Assembly: GCA_963726975.1 (NCBI GenBank)
Contig: CAVSEK010000013.1
Location: 930,001-994,000, forward strand
Direction of reading: 5' to 3'
Length of the DNA stretch: 64,000 bases
Source: CAVSEK01 sp963726975
GTDB lineage: Bacteria; Actinomycetota; Actinomycetes; Mycobacteriales; SCTD01
Part shown: in pieces, positions 23,199 to 31,802 of the stretch
How the letters are laid out: each line of letters starts with the position of its first letter
Position numbering within the stretch: the first letter of the stretch is position 1
Notes under the pieces: generated by a model
The model's database searches: none
Told to the model about the DNA's origin: nothing
Seen by the model: only the letters and a program-made list of their open reading frames with translations
Position numbers and translations under genes: made by a program

Positions 23199-24874
23199 CC
23201 CTGCTCGCGCACGACACCGCGCCCTCCGCCGAGGTCCCGACGCGGCGCGGCCTCGTCGGCCTCGTCGACCGGCTGTCCGCCGTCCTCGACCGCCGCACCA
23301 GCCGGCGCGGCTTCCTCGCCCGCAGCGCCGTCGTCGGCTCGGCGCTCGCCGTCGGCCCCGGGCAGTACCTCCTGCGGCCCGGCACCGCGTACGCCGCCGT
23401 CTGCGGCTCCGACAGCACGTGCAGCTCGGGCTACACCGTCTTCTGCGCGACCATCAACGACGGCGTCAACCGGTGCCCGCCGAACGCGCTCGTCGGGGGG
23501 TGGTGGAAGGCCGACAACTCCGGCTTCTGCTGCGGCAGCGCCCGCTACTACATCGACTGCCACAGCTACTGCTCCTGCGGCTGCGGCGGCGGCAGCGCCT
23601 TCTGCGGCGAGGGCTGCCGCTCCTGCTCGTGCGGCTGCGGACCGAAGGACTCCTGCGACCAGCGGCGCGTCTGCTGCAACCAGTTCCGCTACGGCCAGTG
23701 CCGCCAGGACGTCTCCTGCACCGGACCGGTCTGGTGCCGCGTCGTCACGTGCACGCCCCCGTGGCGGATCGCCGACTGGGACTGCTCGACGACCTCGGCC
23801 ACGGACCCCCGCACCGCCACGCACACCGCCCCCGGGCTGCCGGACTGCTCCCCGATCGACCGCAAGTACACCTCCTTCGGCAGCCAGGGCTCGTTCCTCG
23901 GCGAGCCGCTGACCGGCGAGGTCGCCGTCGCGGGCGGGGCCTGCACGACGTACGACCGCGGCAGCATCTGCACGTCCCCGGCCACCGGCACGCACGAGGT
24001 GCACGGCGCGATCAGGGACACCTGGCTGCGCACCGGCGGGCCGGCCGGACCGCTGGGCTTCCCCACCACCGACGAGGGGCCGACCGGCGACGGCCGCGGC
24101 CGCTACAACCACTTCTCCGGCCGGGCGGGGCTGGGGTCGGTGTGGTGGCGCCCCGACCTCGGTGCGCACGCCGTCTACGGCGAGGTCCGCGTGCGCTGGG
24201 TCGCCCTCGGTGCGGACGGGGGGGTGCTCGGCTACCCGACGACCTCCGAGGCCGACACCCGCGACGGGCACGGCCGGTTCAACGACTTCGTCGGCCCCGG
24301 TGGGGTCGGCTCGGTCTACTGGTCGCCGACGACCGGTGCCCACGCGGTGTGGGGCGCCATCCGCGAGCGGTGGGCCGCGCTCGACCGCGAGCAGGGGCCG
24401 CTGGGCTACCCGACGTCGGAGGAGTCCGTCGCGGCCGACGGCGTCGGCCGCACGACGACCTTCTCCGGGTACGGCGGCGTCGGCTCCATCAGCTGGACGC
24501 CCGCGACCGGCGCGCACGGAGTGTGGGGAGCGGTGCGGGCGCGGTGGGTCGACAGCGGCGCCGAGGCCGGGCCCCTGGGCTACCCCGTCAGCTCGGAGGC
24601 CGACGCGCCCGGCGGCGGGCGCTACAACGACTTCGTCGGCGGCGGGACCGCTGCCCGGCCCGCCGGGTCGGTCTACTGGAGCGCCGCGACGGGCGCGCAC
24701 GGCGTGCGTGGCCCCGTCCGCGCCGCCTGGCTGGAGGCCGGCGGGCCGGCGGGCCGGCTCGGCTACCCGACCTCGGAGCCCGTCACGGCGGGCCCGCGCA
24801 CCCGCAGCGACTTCACCGGGGGCTCGGTCACCTACGACAGCAGCACCGGCAGGACGACCATCACCTACACCTGA
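23195..24874 (+). CDS. Tat-exported methylamine dehydrogenase light-chain-like protein with LGFP repeats
   Basis: 559 aa. A Tat signal (TSRRGFLARSAVVGSALAVG, twin Arg at 37-38) is followed by a dense Cys domain (about 70-220). NRCPPNALVGGWWKADNSGFCC and later CTGPVWCRVVTC align by eye with NCPPGT...SWxASC and IIWC of MauA, so Trp103/104 and Trp180 fall where the two TTQ tryptophans sit. The rest (about 220-559) is five to six LGFP repeats (GPAGPLGFPTTDE, VLGYPTTSEAD, GPLGYPTSEES, GPLGYPVSSEA, GRLGYPTSEP), modules that bind the actinobacterial cell wall. Enzyme activity is unproven, and no heavy-chain gene is in the window. Last gene of its operon. Confidence 0.75.
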   Translation: MTLLAHDTAPSAEVPTRRGLVGLVDRLSAVLDRRTSRRGFLARSAVVGSALAVGPGQYLLRPGTAYAAVCGSDSTCSSGYTVFCATINDGVNRCPPNALVGGWWKADNSGFCCGSARYYIDCHSYCSCGCGGGSAFCGEGCRSCSCGCGPKDSCDQRRVCCNQFRYGQCRQDVSCTGPVWCRVVTCTPPWRIADWDCSTTSATDPRTATHTAPGLPDCSPIDRKYTSFGSQGSFLGEPLTGEVAVAGGACTTYDRGSICTSPATGTHEVHGAIRDTWLRTGGPAGPLGFPTTDEGPTGDGRGRYNHFSGRAGLGSVWWRPDLGAHAVYGEVRVRWVALGADGGVLGYPTTSEADTRDGHGRFNDFVGPGGVGSVYWSPTTGAHAVWGAIRERWAALDREQGPLGYPTSEESVAADGVGRTTTFSGYGGVGSISWTPATGAHGVWGAVRARWVDSGAEAGPLGYPVSSEADAPGGGRYNDFVGGGTAARPAGSVYWSAATGAHGVRGPVRAAWLEAGGPAGRLGYPTSEPVTAGPRTRSDFTGGSVTYDSSTGRTTITYT

Positions 24875-24883
24875 GCGGCGGAG

Positions 24884-24903
24884 CGGCCGGGCGTCCGCCC
24901 GGC
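24884..24903 (+). terminator. Hairpin after the light-chain-like gene
   Basis: GGCCGGGCG-TC-CGCCCGGCC, perfect inverted repeat 9 bp after the stop, followed by CTCCTC. Likely end of the operon. Confidence 0.6.
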
Positions 24904-24921
24904 CCTCCTCGGACCGCGACA

Positions 24922-24956
24922 CGCCGACCGGATCACCCGATCGGGTCCCCGGTCGG
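24922..24956 (+). promoter_or_regulatory. Nested palindrome in the leader of the NlpC/P60 gene
   Basis: Outer arms GCCGACCGG (24922-24930) and CCGGTCGGC (24948-24956) enclose ACCCGATCGGGT, itself a perfect palindrome. It ends 27 bp before the ATG. It could be an operator, a second terminator, or the core of an RNA switch; genes of this class are often under RNA control in actinobacteria, but I cannot match a full riboswitch consensus. Confidence 0.4.
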
Positions 24957-24983
24957 CGGCGTCCGGGCGCCGACCTCAGGAGC

Positions 24984-25967
24984 ATGTCGACGACGTCCCG
25001 CTCCCGCTGCACGCACCGCCCCGCGCTGGCCCGGCGAGGCCTGCTCCCCGGTGGTCCCCGCCCGGCCCCCGCCCCGGCCCGCACCGGCCAGGGCCGGGCT
25101 GCTGCCGCGGTCGTGACGACCGCTGTCACCGGTGCGCTCACGGTGGCGCTCGCCGGCGGTGCCGCGCCCGCCTTCGCCGGCCCGGCCGAGGACGCGGTCA
25201 CGTACGCCTCGCAGCAGGCCGGCAAGCCGTACGTCTACGGGGCGACCGGTCCGGCCGGGTTCGACTGCTCCGGGCTGGTGCAGTACGTCTACGCCAAGGC
25301 CGGCATCGCCCTGCCGCGCACGTCCGCGCAGCAGTGGGCCGCCCTGACGCACGTGCCCGCCGAGGACCGGCGCGTCGGCGACGTCCTGTTCTTCTTCACC
25401 CCCGCCGGCGTCGTCTACCACGACGCCGTGTACGCCGGGAACGACCTCATGTGGGCGGCGCCGAAGACCGGCGACGTCGTGAAGCTGCAGAAGGTCTACG
25501 ACGTGCGCTACGGCGTAGGCCGACCGGGCGCCACGCCGCTGGTCGCCGAGGGCGCCAGCGGTCCCGCCGTCGCCGATCTGCAGCGCCGGCTCGGCGCGGC
25601 TCCGGACGGCACGTTCGGCCCCGGGACGTCCGCGGCCGTGCGGGCGTTCCAGAGCTCGCGCCGGATGACGGCCGACGGCGTCGTCGGTCCCGCCACCTGG
25701 GCCGCCCTGGTCGGGTCGGCCCGCACCGCCGCCCCCGTCGCGCCGGCGGCCCCCCGCCCGGTGACCGCGCCGGTCGGCGGCAGCCCGCTGCTGCGCCCGG
25801 GCGACCGGGGCCCCGCGGTGGCGTCCCTGCAGGCGCTGCTCCGCGTCGCCCCCGACGGCTCGTTCGGCCCGCGGACCCGCGCCGCCGTCGTCGCCTTCCA
25901 GGCCGGCCGAGGCCTGACCGCCGACGGCGTCGTCGGCAGCCGCACGTGGGGCGCACTGCGCGGCTGA
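24984..25967 (+). CDS. Secreted NlpC/P60 peptidase with two peptidoglycan-binding domains
   Basis: 327 aa. Long basic N region then a hydrophobic signal (VVTTAVTGALTVALAGGAAPAFA) to about residue 67. The NlpC/P60 domain follows: GKPYVYGATGPAGFDCSGLVQYVYAKAG has the catalytic Cys (DCSG), then YHDAVYAG with the His; the third polar residue is further on. Two PG_binding_1 domains close the protein, each with the sequence DLQRRLG...PDGTFGPGTSAAVRAFQ...DGVVGPATWAAL, joined by an Ala/Pro linker. It cuts stem peptides in peptidoglycan outside the cell. ATG with AGGAG ribosome site. It lies beside another wall-binding (LGFP) protein. Confidence 0.93.
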   Translation: MSTTSRSRCTHRPALARRGLLPGGPRPAPAPARTGQGRAAAAVVTTAVTGALTVALAGGAAPAFAGPAEDAVTYASQQAGKPYVYGATGPAGFDCSGLVQYVYAKAGIALPRTSAQQWAALTHVPAEDRRVGDVLFFFTPAGVVYHDAVYAGNDLMWAAPKTGDVVKLQKVYDVRYGVGRPGATPLVAEGASGPAVADLQRRLGAAPDGTFGPGTSAAVRAFQSSRRMTADGVVGPATWAALVGSARTAAPVAPAAPRPVTAPVGGSPLLRPGDRGPAVASLQALLRVAPDGSFGPRTRAAVVAFQAGRGLTADGVVGSRTWGALRG

Positions 25968-25975
25968 GCCGGCGC

Positions 25976-26452
25976 TCAGCGCTGCAGGGCGACCGGGTCG
26001 CCCGGCGCCACCCCTGCCAGCCCGCCCGCCGCCGTCTCGACGACGAGGTCGACGACGGTGGCCGGGCCGTACGACGGGCACTGCGCCACGGTGCCCGGGC
26101 AGGGCTGCAGCGCCTCGACCGAGACGACCCGGCCGCCGAGGGCGAAGGCCGCGGCGAGCGGTGTCGTCACCCCCGCCATGGTGAAGCGCACCGTACGGCC
26201 CCCCGGGTAGGGGAAGGCCATCCCGGTGCCCGGGGGGACCGCGCGCCCCCGCAGGCCCGCGGCCTGCTGCGCCGGCGTCGTGGCGAGCTCCACGTCGAGA
26301 CCGACCGCGCCGACGGTGGCGCGGGCCCGCGGCAGCGGCGGCTGGCCCGTCGCCGCGGAGGAGGACGCCTCCGGCGCCGGGCCGCTGCCCGAGCAGGCGG
26401 TGAGGAGGCCCGGCAGCAGCACGAGCGCGGCGACCGGCCGCCCCGTCCTCAC
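25976..26452 (-). CDS. DUF192 lipoprotein
   Basis: 158 aa. Lipoprotein signal with lipobox LTAC (LLPGLLTACSGSG), so the mature protein is anchored outside the membrane. The DUF192 domain follows: VELATTPAQQAAGLRGRAVPPGTGMAFPYPGGRTVRFTMAGVTTPLAAAF, with the family's MxFxF..(F)(W)M-type core, and a final GDPVAL. Function of the family unknown. The GTG start overlaps the stop of the permease gene (GTGA), so the two are coupled; convergent with NlpC/P60. Confidence 0.85.
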   Translation of the reverse strand: MRTGRPVAALVLLPGLLTACSGSGPAPEASSSAATGQPPLPRARATVGAVGLDVELATTPAQQAAGLRGRAVPPGTGMAFPYPGGRTVRFTMAGVTTPLAAAFALGGRVVSVEALQPCPGTVAQCPSYGPATVVDLVVETAAGGLAGVAPGDPVALQR

Positions 26453-27825
26453 GCGCGCTCGGCGACCGGCTGCTCCTGCTCGTCCGGGTAGGGCTCGGCC
26501 CCGTCGCCGCGGGCGCCGGTCACCCGCGACACGGCGTACAGCGCGAGGCCGAGCAGCAGCAGCAGGCCCGCCCGGGCGTACGTCCCGGCGCTCTGCTGCG
26601 TCGCGAGGAGCACGCACGAGCCCAGGCCCAGGACGGGCACGACGGTCGGCACGCGCACGTGGTCGTGCTCGACGTGCTCGCGGCGCAGGACGAGGACCGC
26701 CAGGTTCGTGCTCGTGAAGACGACGAGCAGCAGCAGCACGACGGTCTCGGCGAGCGCGGTGAGGCTGCCGGTCGCGGTCAGCGCGACCGCGACGGCGGTG
26801 GTGGCGACGATCGCGACCCACGGCGTGCGTCGCTGCGGCAGCACGCGCGAGAGCACCGGCGGCAGCAGGCCGTCGCGCGACATCCCGAACACGAGCCGGC
26901 TGGCCATGACGAGGGTGAGCAGCGCGCCGTTGGCGACCGCGATGAGAGCGATGACGCTGAACACCTGCTCCGGCAGGCCCACGCGGCTGGTCCGCACGAC
27001 CTCGAGCAGCGGCCCGGTCGAGCCGGCCAGCTGCTCCGTGGGCACGGCCGCGCTCACCGCGAGACCCACGAGGACGTACGCGACCCCGGCGACCAGCAGG
27101 GCGCCGAACAGCGCGCGCGGGTAGGTGCGGCGCACGTCGACGGTCTCCTCGGCGACGTTGGCGGAGGTCTCGAAGCCGACGAAGGAGTAGTAGGCCAGCA
27201 GCGCCCCGCCCAGCACCGCGCTGGGGACGCTCACCCCGTCCGTGAACTCGACGACCCGCCCGGGCGAGCCGTCGCCGTGCAGGACGACGATCGCCCCGAG
27301 CACGACCACGAGCAGCAGCCCGCCGACCTCGACGCAGGTCATGACGACGTTGGCCCGCAGGCTCTCCTTGATGCCGCGGGCGTTGAGCAGGCCCACCAGG
27401 ACGAGGAAGACGAGCGCCGCACCGCGCTGCGGCACGTCGACCAGCGCGCTGAGGTAGTCGCCCGCGAAGGCCAGGGCCAGGCCGGCCGCCGACACGACCC
27501 CCGCCGCGGCCATGCAGAAGCCCACGACGAAGGCGATCGCCGGGGAGCGGTAGGCCCGTCGGGCGAACACGGCCGCTCCCCCGGCCCGCGGGTGCTTGGT
27601 GACGAGCTCGGCGTAGCTCCCGGCCGTCAGCAGGGCGAGCCCCAGGGCGACGAGCAGCGGCACCCACACGGCGCCACCCGTCTCGCGCGCGATGCCGCCG
27701 ACGAGGGCGTAGATGCCGGCACCGAGGACGTCGCCGAGGATGAACAGGAAGAGCAGGGGGCCGGTGATGGCGCGGCGCAGGCTCGGGGAGGACGACGTCC
27801 CGGTCGGGCGGGTCTCAGCGGTCAC
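26449..27825 (-). CDS. APC-family amino-acid permease
   Basis: 458 aa, about 12 membrane helices. Opening ITGPLLFLFILGDVLGAGIYALVGGIA has the GxG(I/V) helix-1 motif of APC permeases that binds the substrate amino group and carboxylate; AYYSFVGFETSANVAEETVDVRRTYPRALFGALL is the helix-6 region, with the E-E pair and the KR/RP-like segment typical of the cationic amino acid transporter/AAT subgroup. Substrate probably an amino acid, not more precisely known. The GTG start at 27825 lacks an obvious promoter box close by. Coupled to the downstream DUF192 lipoprotein. Confidence 0.9.
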   Translation of the reverse strand: MTAETRPTGTSSSPSLRRAITGPLLFLFILGDVLGAGIYALVGGIARETGGAVWVPLLVALGLALLTAGSYAELVTKHPRAGGAAVFARRAYRSPAIAFVVGFCMAAAGVVSAAGLALAFAGDYLSALVDVPQRGAALVFLVLVGLLNARGIKESLRANVVMTCVEVGGLLLVVVLGAIVVLHGDGSPGRVVEFTDGVSVPSAVLGGALLAYYSFVGFETSANVAEETVDVRRTYPRALFGALLVAGVAYVLVGLAVSAAVPTEQLAGSTGPLLEVVRTSRVGLPEQVFSVIALIAVANGALLTLVMASRLVFGMSRDGLLPPVLSRVLPQRRTPWVAIVATTAVAVALTATGSLTALAETVVLLLLVVFTSTNLAVLVLRREHVEHDHVRVPTVVPVLGLGSCVLLATQQSAGTYARAGLLLLLGLALYAVSRVTGARGDGAEPYPDEQEQPVAERA

Positions 27826-27905
27826 GGCACCCGGGGTGCCCGGGCCGGCCCCTCCCGACACGCGCCGGGGGCGGGCCGCTGCGTGCTGCCCGTCACGCCC
27901 GCTCC

Positions 27906-28751
27906 TCACCCGAAGTGCTGGACCAGCAGCTCCGCCACCGTCTCCGGCGCCTCCTCGACGACGAAGTGACCGGCTCCGGGGACGGTCGTGAGCCGCGTCG
28001 ACGGGCCCAGGTCGCGGACCGCCGCCTCCCCCGTCGAGACGGGCAGCACCGGGTCGAGCGCGCCCCAGACGACGAGGACGTCGGCGAGGTCGACGTCGGG
28101 CAGCGCCGCCGCGAGAGCTCTGCCGGGCCGCGGCGCGGCCGCGCTCGGCCGGGCCGCCGCGCGGTAGTAGCCGAGCATCGCGCGCACCCGCTCGCGGGAG
28201 GAGTACGCCGCGGTGTACTCCGCGCGCCGCTCGTCGTCGAGCGGTCGGGGCGCACGCCAGCCCACCCGCAGCATGAGCTCGACGAGCCGCCGACCGGCCA
28301 GGCGGAAGGCCAGCTCGGGCAGGCCGGGCAGGGCGAAGAGCGGCACGTGGACGGCGCGGTGCAGCGGCGGGCCGGAGCGGTACGGCGCGTTGAGCACCGC
28401 CAGCCGGCGCACCAGGTCGGGCCGGGTCCCGGCCAGGGCCAGGGCCACGACCCCGCCCCAGTCGTGCCCGGCGACGTCGACCGGCCCGCCGACCTCCGCC
28501 TCGACGAGCGCGGCGACCTGCGCCGCGACGGAGCGCACGTCGTACGGCCCGGCGAAGCTCGAGCCGCCCAGGCCCGGCAGGTCCGGCGCGAGCACCCGCC
28601 GCTCCCGGGCGAGGTGCGGCACGACGTCCCGCCAGCACGAGGACGTCTCGGGGACGCCGTGCAGCAGCAGGACGGGCGGCGCGCCACCGGCCCCCTGTGC
28701 CCGCAGCAGGAACACGGTGTCGGCCGCCACCACGGTGCGCACGTCGTCCAC
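27906..28751 (-). CDS. Alpha/beta hydrolase, epoxide hydrolase-like
   Basis: 281 aa. HGVPE gives the oxyanion-hole region and GHDWGG the nucleophile elbow. The nucleophile is Asp (Asp in HDWG), as in epoxide hydrolases and haloalkane dehalogenases, not Ser. Later VVWGALDPVLPV has the Asp/acid and GAGHFVVEEAPE the catalytic His. A cap domain lies between. The epoxide hydrolase-like branch is more likely from HGVPE and the HDWGG motif. GTG start, 6 nt after TAGCCT; that TAG is the glnE stop. Confidence 0.85.
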   Translation of the reverse strand: MDDVRTVVAADTVFLLRAQGAGGAPPVLLLHGVPETSSCWRDVVPHLARERRVLAPDLPGLGGSSFAGPYDVRSVAAQVAALVEAEVGGPVDVAGHDWGGVVALALAGTRPDLVRRLAVLNAPYRSGPPLHRAVHVPLFALPGLPELAFRLAGRRLVELMLRVGWRAPRPLDDERRAEYTAAYSSRERVRAMLGYYRAAARPSAAAPRPGRALAAALPDVDLADVLVVWGALDPVLPVSTGEAAVRDLGPSTRLTTVPGAGHFVVEEAPETVAELLVQHFG

Positions 28752-28763
28752 CGCGGCAGGCTA
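28752..28763 (-). promoter_or_regulatory. Leaderless -10 box fused to the glnE stop codon
   Basis: Read leftward: TAGCCT (28763-28758), 6 nt, GTG at 28751. The first three bases are the stop codon of glnE. Confidence 0.55.
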
Positions 28764-31700
28764 GCGACCTCCCGGGGCCGGGGCTCCGTAGAAGGTGCGC
28801 TGCACGACGTCGCGGGCCCGGCGGGTGCGCCGCCGGTAGGCGTCGAGGAACTCCCCGGGCGACCCCGGCGGGAAGCCCAGCAGGCGCGCCACGGCCTCGA
28901 GGTCGCGCCCGCTCGACGGGAGCGCGGTCGCCGGGCGTCCCCTCACCAGGACCAGCGCGTCCCGCGCCCGGGCGGCGGTCGTCCACGCGGTGCGCAGCAC
29001 CTCGGCGTCGTCCGCGTCGAGCAGACCGCTGTCGACAGCGGCCTGCAGGCCGCCCAGCGTCGAGGTCGTCCGCAGGCGCGGCTCGGCGTGGGCGTGCTGG
29101 AGCTGCAGCAGCTGCACCGTCCACTCGACGTCGGCCAGCCCGCCGTGCCCGAGCTTGAGCGCGAGGCCCGGGTCGACGCCCCGCGGCACGCGCTCGGCCT
29201 CCACCCGCGCCTTCAGGCGGCGCACCTCGACGACCTGCTGCTCGCTCAGGCCACCGGCCGGCCAGCGCACCGGAGCGACGAGGTCGAGGAAGCGCCCGGC
29301 CAGGTCGGCGTCGCCGGCGAGCGGCGCGGCCCGCAGCAGCGCCTGCGCCTCCCACAGCAGCGACCAGCGCTCGTAGTAGGCGGCGTACGACGCCAGGCTG
29401 CGCGTCAGCGGCCCCTGCCGGCCCTCGGGTCGCAGGTCGGCGTCGACGAGCAGCGGCGGGTCGGGCGCGGGCAGCGCCAGCAGGCGGCGGGTCTCGTGGG
29501 CGACGTCGTGGGCGGCCTCTGCCGCCTCGCGGTCCGTCGCGCCGTCGCGCGCCTCGTGCACGAACAGCACGTCGGCGTCGCTGCTCCAGCTCTGCTCGCG
29601 ACCGCCGAGCCGACCCATCGCCAGCACGGCGAGCCGTACGGGGAGCGGCTCCCGACGTTCGGCCTCGACCTTGCGGGTCGCGGTGACGAGGGCCGCCTCG
29701 ACGGTCGCCGCCGCGACGTCGGACAGCGCTCCTCCCACGCCGGCCAGGTCCGTCAGCCCGAGCAGGTCGGCGCAGGCGACCCGGAGCATCTCCTGGCGGC
29801 GCAGCCCGCGGGCCGTGCCGACCGCGCCCTCCCAGTCGTCGCGCCGCCGGACCGCCGCGACGAACGCGCCGACGAGCTGCTCGCGGCTGCGCGGCTGCAG
29901 CTGCTCGTCGTCCGCGAGCAGGCGCACCCCGTCAGGCGTGCGGCCGAGCAGGTCGGCGACGTAGCGCGAGGTGCCGAGCAGGCGCGCCAGCCGCTCCGCC
30001 ACGGCCCCGTCGTCGCGGAGCAGGCGCAGGTACCAGGGCGTGGTGCCGAGCGCGTCGCTCACCTGCCGGTAGCCCAGCAGGCCCGCGTCGGGGTCGGGCG
30101 ACCCCGCCAGCCACCCGAGCAGGACCGGCAGCAGCGTCTGCTGGATGGCTGCCCGGCGGGACACCCCCGAGGTCAGCGCCTCCAGGTGGCGCAGGGCGGC
30201 TGCGGGCCCGGAGAAGCCCAGCGCGGCGAGCCGGGCCCCTGCCTCCGCGGGGGTGAGCCGGGCCTCCTGCGCCGGGAGCCGGGCCACCGCGCCCAGCAGC
30301 GGTCGGTAGAAGAGCTTCTCGTGCAGCCGCCGGACCTCCCGGCGGTAGCCGGCGCGCTCCCGGGCGAACCGGGCGGTGGCGTCGGCCCGCAGGCCGGTGG
30401 CCCGGGCCAACCGCCGCAGCGCGGCGGCGTCGTCCGGCGCGGGCATGAGGTGCGTCCGGCGCAGCCGGAGCAGCTGCAACCGGTGCTCGACGGTCCGCAG
30501 CCAGCGGTAGGCCTCGGCGAGGTGCCGCGCGTCCTCCCGCCCGACGTAGCCGCCCTGCGCCAGCTGCTCGAGCGCGGTGAGCGTCGTCCCGCTGCGCACC
30601 AGCGGGTCCGCACGACCGTGCACCAGCTGCAGCAGCTGCACGGCGAACTCGACGTCCCGCAGCCCGCCGCGGCCGAGCTTGAGCTCCCGGTCCACCTCGT
30701 CGCCCGAGAGCGTCGACTCGACGCGGCGGCGCATGGCCTGCACGTCCTCGACGAAGCCCGGGCGCTCGCTGGCGGTCCAGACGAGCGGACCGAGGGCGGT
30801 GACGTAGCGCTCGCCGAGCGCGAGGTCACCGGCCACCGGGCGCGCCTTCAGCAGCGCCTGGAACTCCCACGTCTTGGCCCACCGCCGGTAGTAGGCCTCG
30901 TGGCTGGCCAGCGTGCGCACCAGCGGCCCCTGCTTGCCCTCCGGGCGCAGGGCGGCGTCGACCGGCCAGGCGACGGCGCCGCACGCGCGCACCATCCCGC
31001 TGGCGACCCGGGTCGCGCTGCGCAGGGCCGCGTCGTCGGTGCCGGGGTCGCCGTCTGCGGCGCGGACGGGCTCCGCCACGAAGACGACGTCGACGTCGCT
31101 GACGTAGTTGAGCTCGCGCCCGCCGCACTTGCCCATGCCGAGGACCGCGAGCCGGCTCGGGGCGAGGTCGCCCGGCAGGTCGGCCAGCGCGACGGCGAGC
31201 CCCGCGGTGAGCGTGGCCCCGGCCAGGTCCGCGAGCTCGCCGGCGACGTCCTCGACCTGCACCGCCCCGGTGAGGTCGCGGGCCGCGAGCAGGAGCAGGC
31301 ACCGGCGGTACTCCACCTGCAGGGCGGCGAGCACGTCCGGCCCGGCGCCCCGGGCCCGGGCGCCCCCCGTGCCCCAGGGCAGCGGCTCCTCCGGCGGGGC
31401 CCCGACGCTGGCGAGCAGCCGCACCTGCAGGCCCAGCAGGGTGGGCCGGGTCGCCACCTGCTCGTCGTCGGCCAGGTCGCGCCAGTGGCCGGGGTGCGCC
31501 ACGAGGTGGTCGGCGAGGGCGCTGCTGGCCCCCAGCACCGCGAGCAGGCGGCGGCGCAGCCCGGGCTCGGCACGCAGCGCGGACACCAGCGGCGCGGCGT
31601 CGGTCGCCTCGGCGAGCCGGAGCAGCGACCCCGCCGCCAGATCCGGGTCGGCCGTGTCCGCGAGCGCCTGGACGACGGCCTCGGCGCCCGGGTCGACGGG

Positions 31701-31802
31701 TCGACCGTCCCAGAGCCCGAGCCGGGTGAGCGCCACCTCGGCCGGGAGCACGTCGCCGAAGCCGAGCCGGGCCAGCAGGCCGCCGCCCGCGGGGCGCGTC
31801 AC
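28761..31802 (-). CDS. glnE: Bifunctional glutamine synthetase adenylyltransferase/adenylyl-removing enzyme
   Basis: 1013 aa, normal length. Two nucleotidyltransferase halves: the N-terminal one has GMGKCGGRELNYVSDVDVVFV (GGxELxYxSDxD) and the C-terminal one has AMGRLGGREQSWSSDADVLFV, where the expected EL reads EQ. Each is followed by its R-PEGKQG/RPEGRQG block and GGLRDVEF/GGLADVEW. The first half removes AMP and the second adds it to the GlnA tyrosine. The GTG start at 31802 overlaps the stop of the GNAT gene (GTGA). The paired substrate gene glnA lies 17 kb to the left, and glnA2 to the right. Confidence 0.95.
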   Translation of the reverse strand: MTRPAGGGLLARLGFGDVLPAEVALTRLGLWDGRPVDPGAEAVVQALADTADPDLAAGSLLRLAEATDAAPLVSALRAEPGLRRRLLAVLGASSALADHLVAHPGHWRDLADDEQVATRPTLLGLQVRLLASVGAPPEEPLPWGTGGARARGAGPDVLAALQVEYRRCLLLLAARDLTGAVQVEDVAGELADLAGATLTAGLAVALADLPGDLAPSRLAVLGMGKCGGRELNYVSDVDVVFVAEPVRAADGDPGTDDAALRSATRVASGMVRACGAVAWPVDAALRPEGKQGPLVRTLASHEAYYRRWAKTWEFQALLKARPVAGDLALGERYVTALGPLVWTASERPGFVEDVQAMRRRVESTLSGDEVDRELKLGRGGLRDVEFAVQLLQLVHGRADPLVRSGTTLTALEQLAQGGYVGREDARHLAEAYRWLRTVEHRLQLLRLRRTHLMPAPDDAAALRRLARATGLRADATARFARERAGYRREVRRLHEKLFYRPLLGAVARLPAQEARLTPAEAGARLAALGFSGPAAALRHLEALTSGVSRRAAIQQTLLPVLLGWLAGSPDPDAGLLGYRQVSDALGTTPWYLRLLRDDGAVAERLARLLGTSRYVADLLGRTPDGVRLLADDEQLQPRSREQLVGAFVAAVRRRDDWEGAVGTARGLRRQEMLRVACADLLGLTDLAGVGGALSDVAAATVEAALVTATRKVEAERREPLPVRLAVLAMGRLGGREQSWSSDADVLFVHEARDGATDREAAEAAHDVAHETRRLLALPAPDPPLLVDADLRPEGRQGPLTRSLASYAAYYERWSLLWEAQALLRAAPLAGDADLAGRFLDLVAPVRWPAGGLSEQQVVEVRRLKARVEAERVPRGVDPGLALKLGHGGLADVEWTVQLLQLQHAHAEPRLRTTSTLGGLQAAVDSGLLDADDAEVLRTAWTTAARARDALVLVRGRPATALPSSGRDLEAVARLLGFPPGSPGEFLDAYRRRTRRARDVVQRTFYGAPAPGGR

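Noticed and set aside
24875..24983. ydaO (c-di-AMP) riboswitch before the NlpC/P60 gene
   Set aside because: The interval is only 109 bp, part of it taken by a terminator hairpin, and the conserved ydaO core could not be matched.
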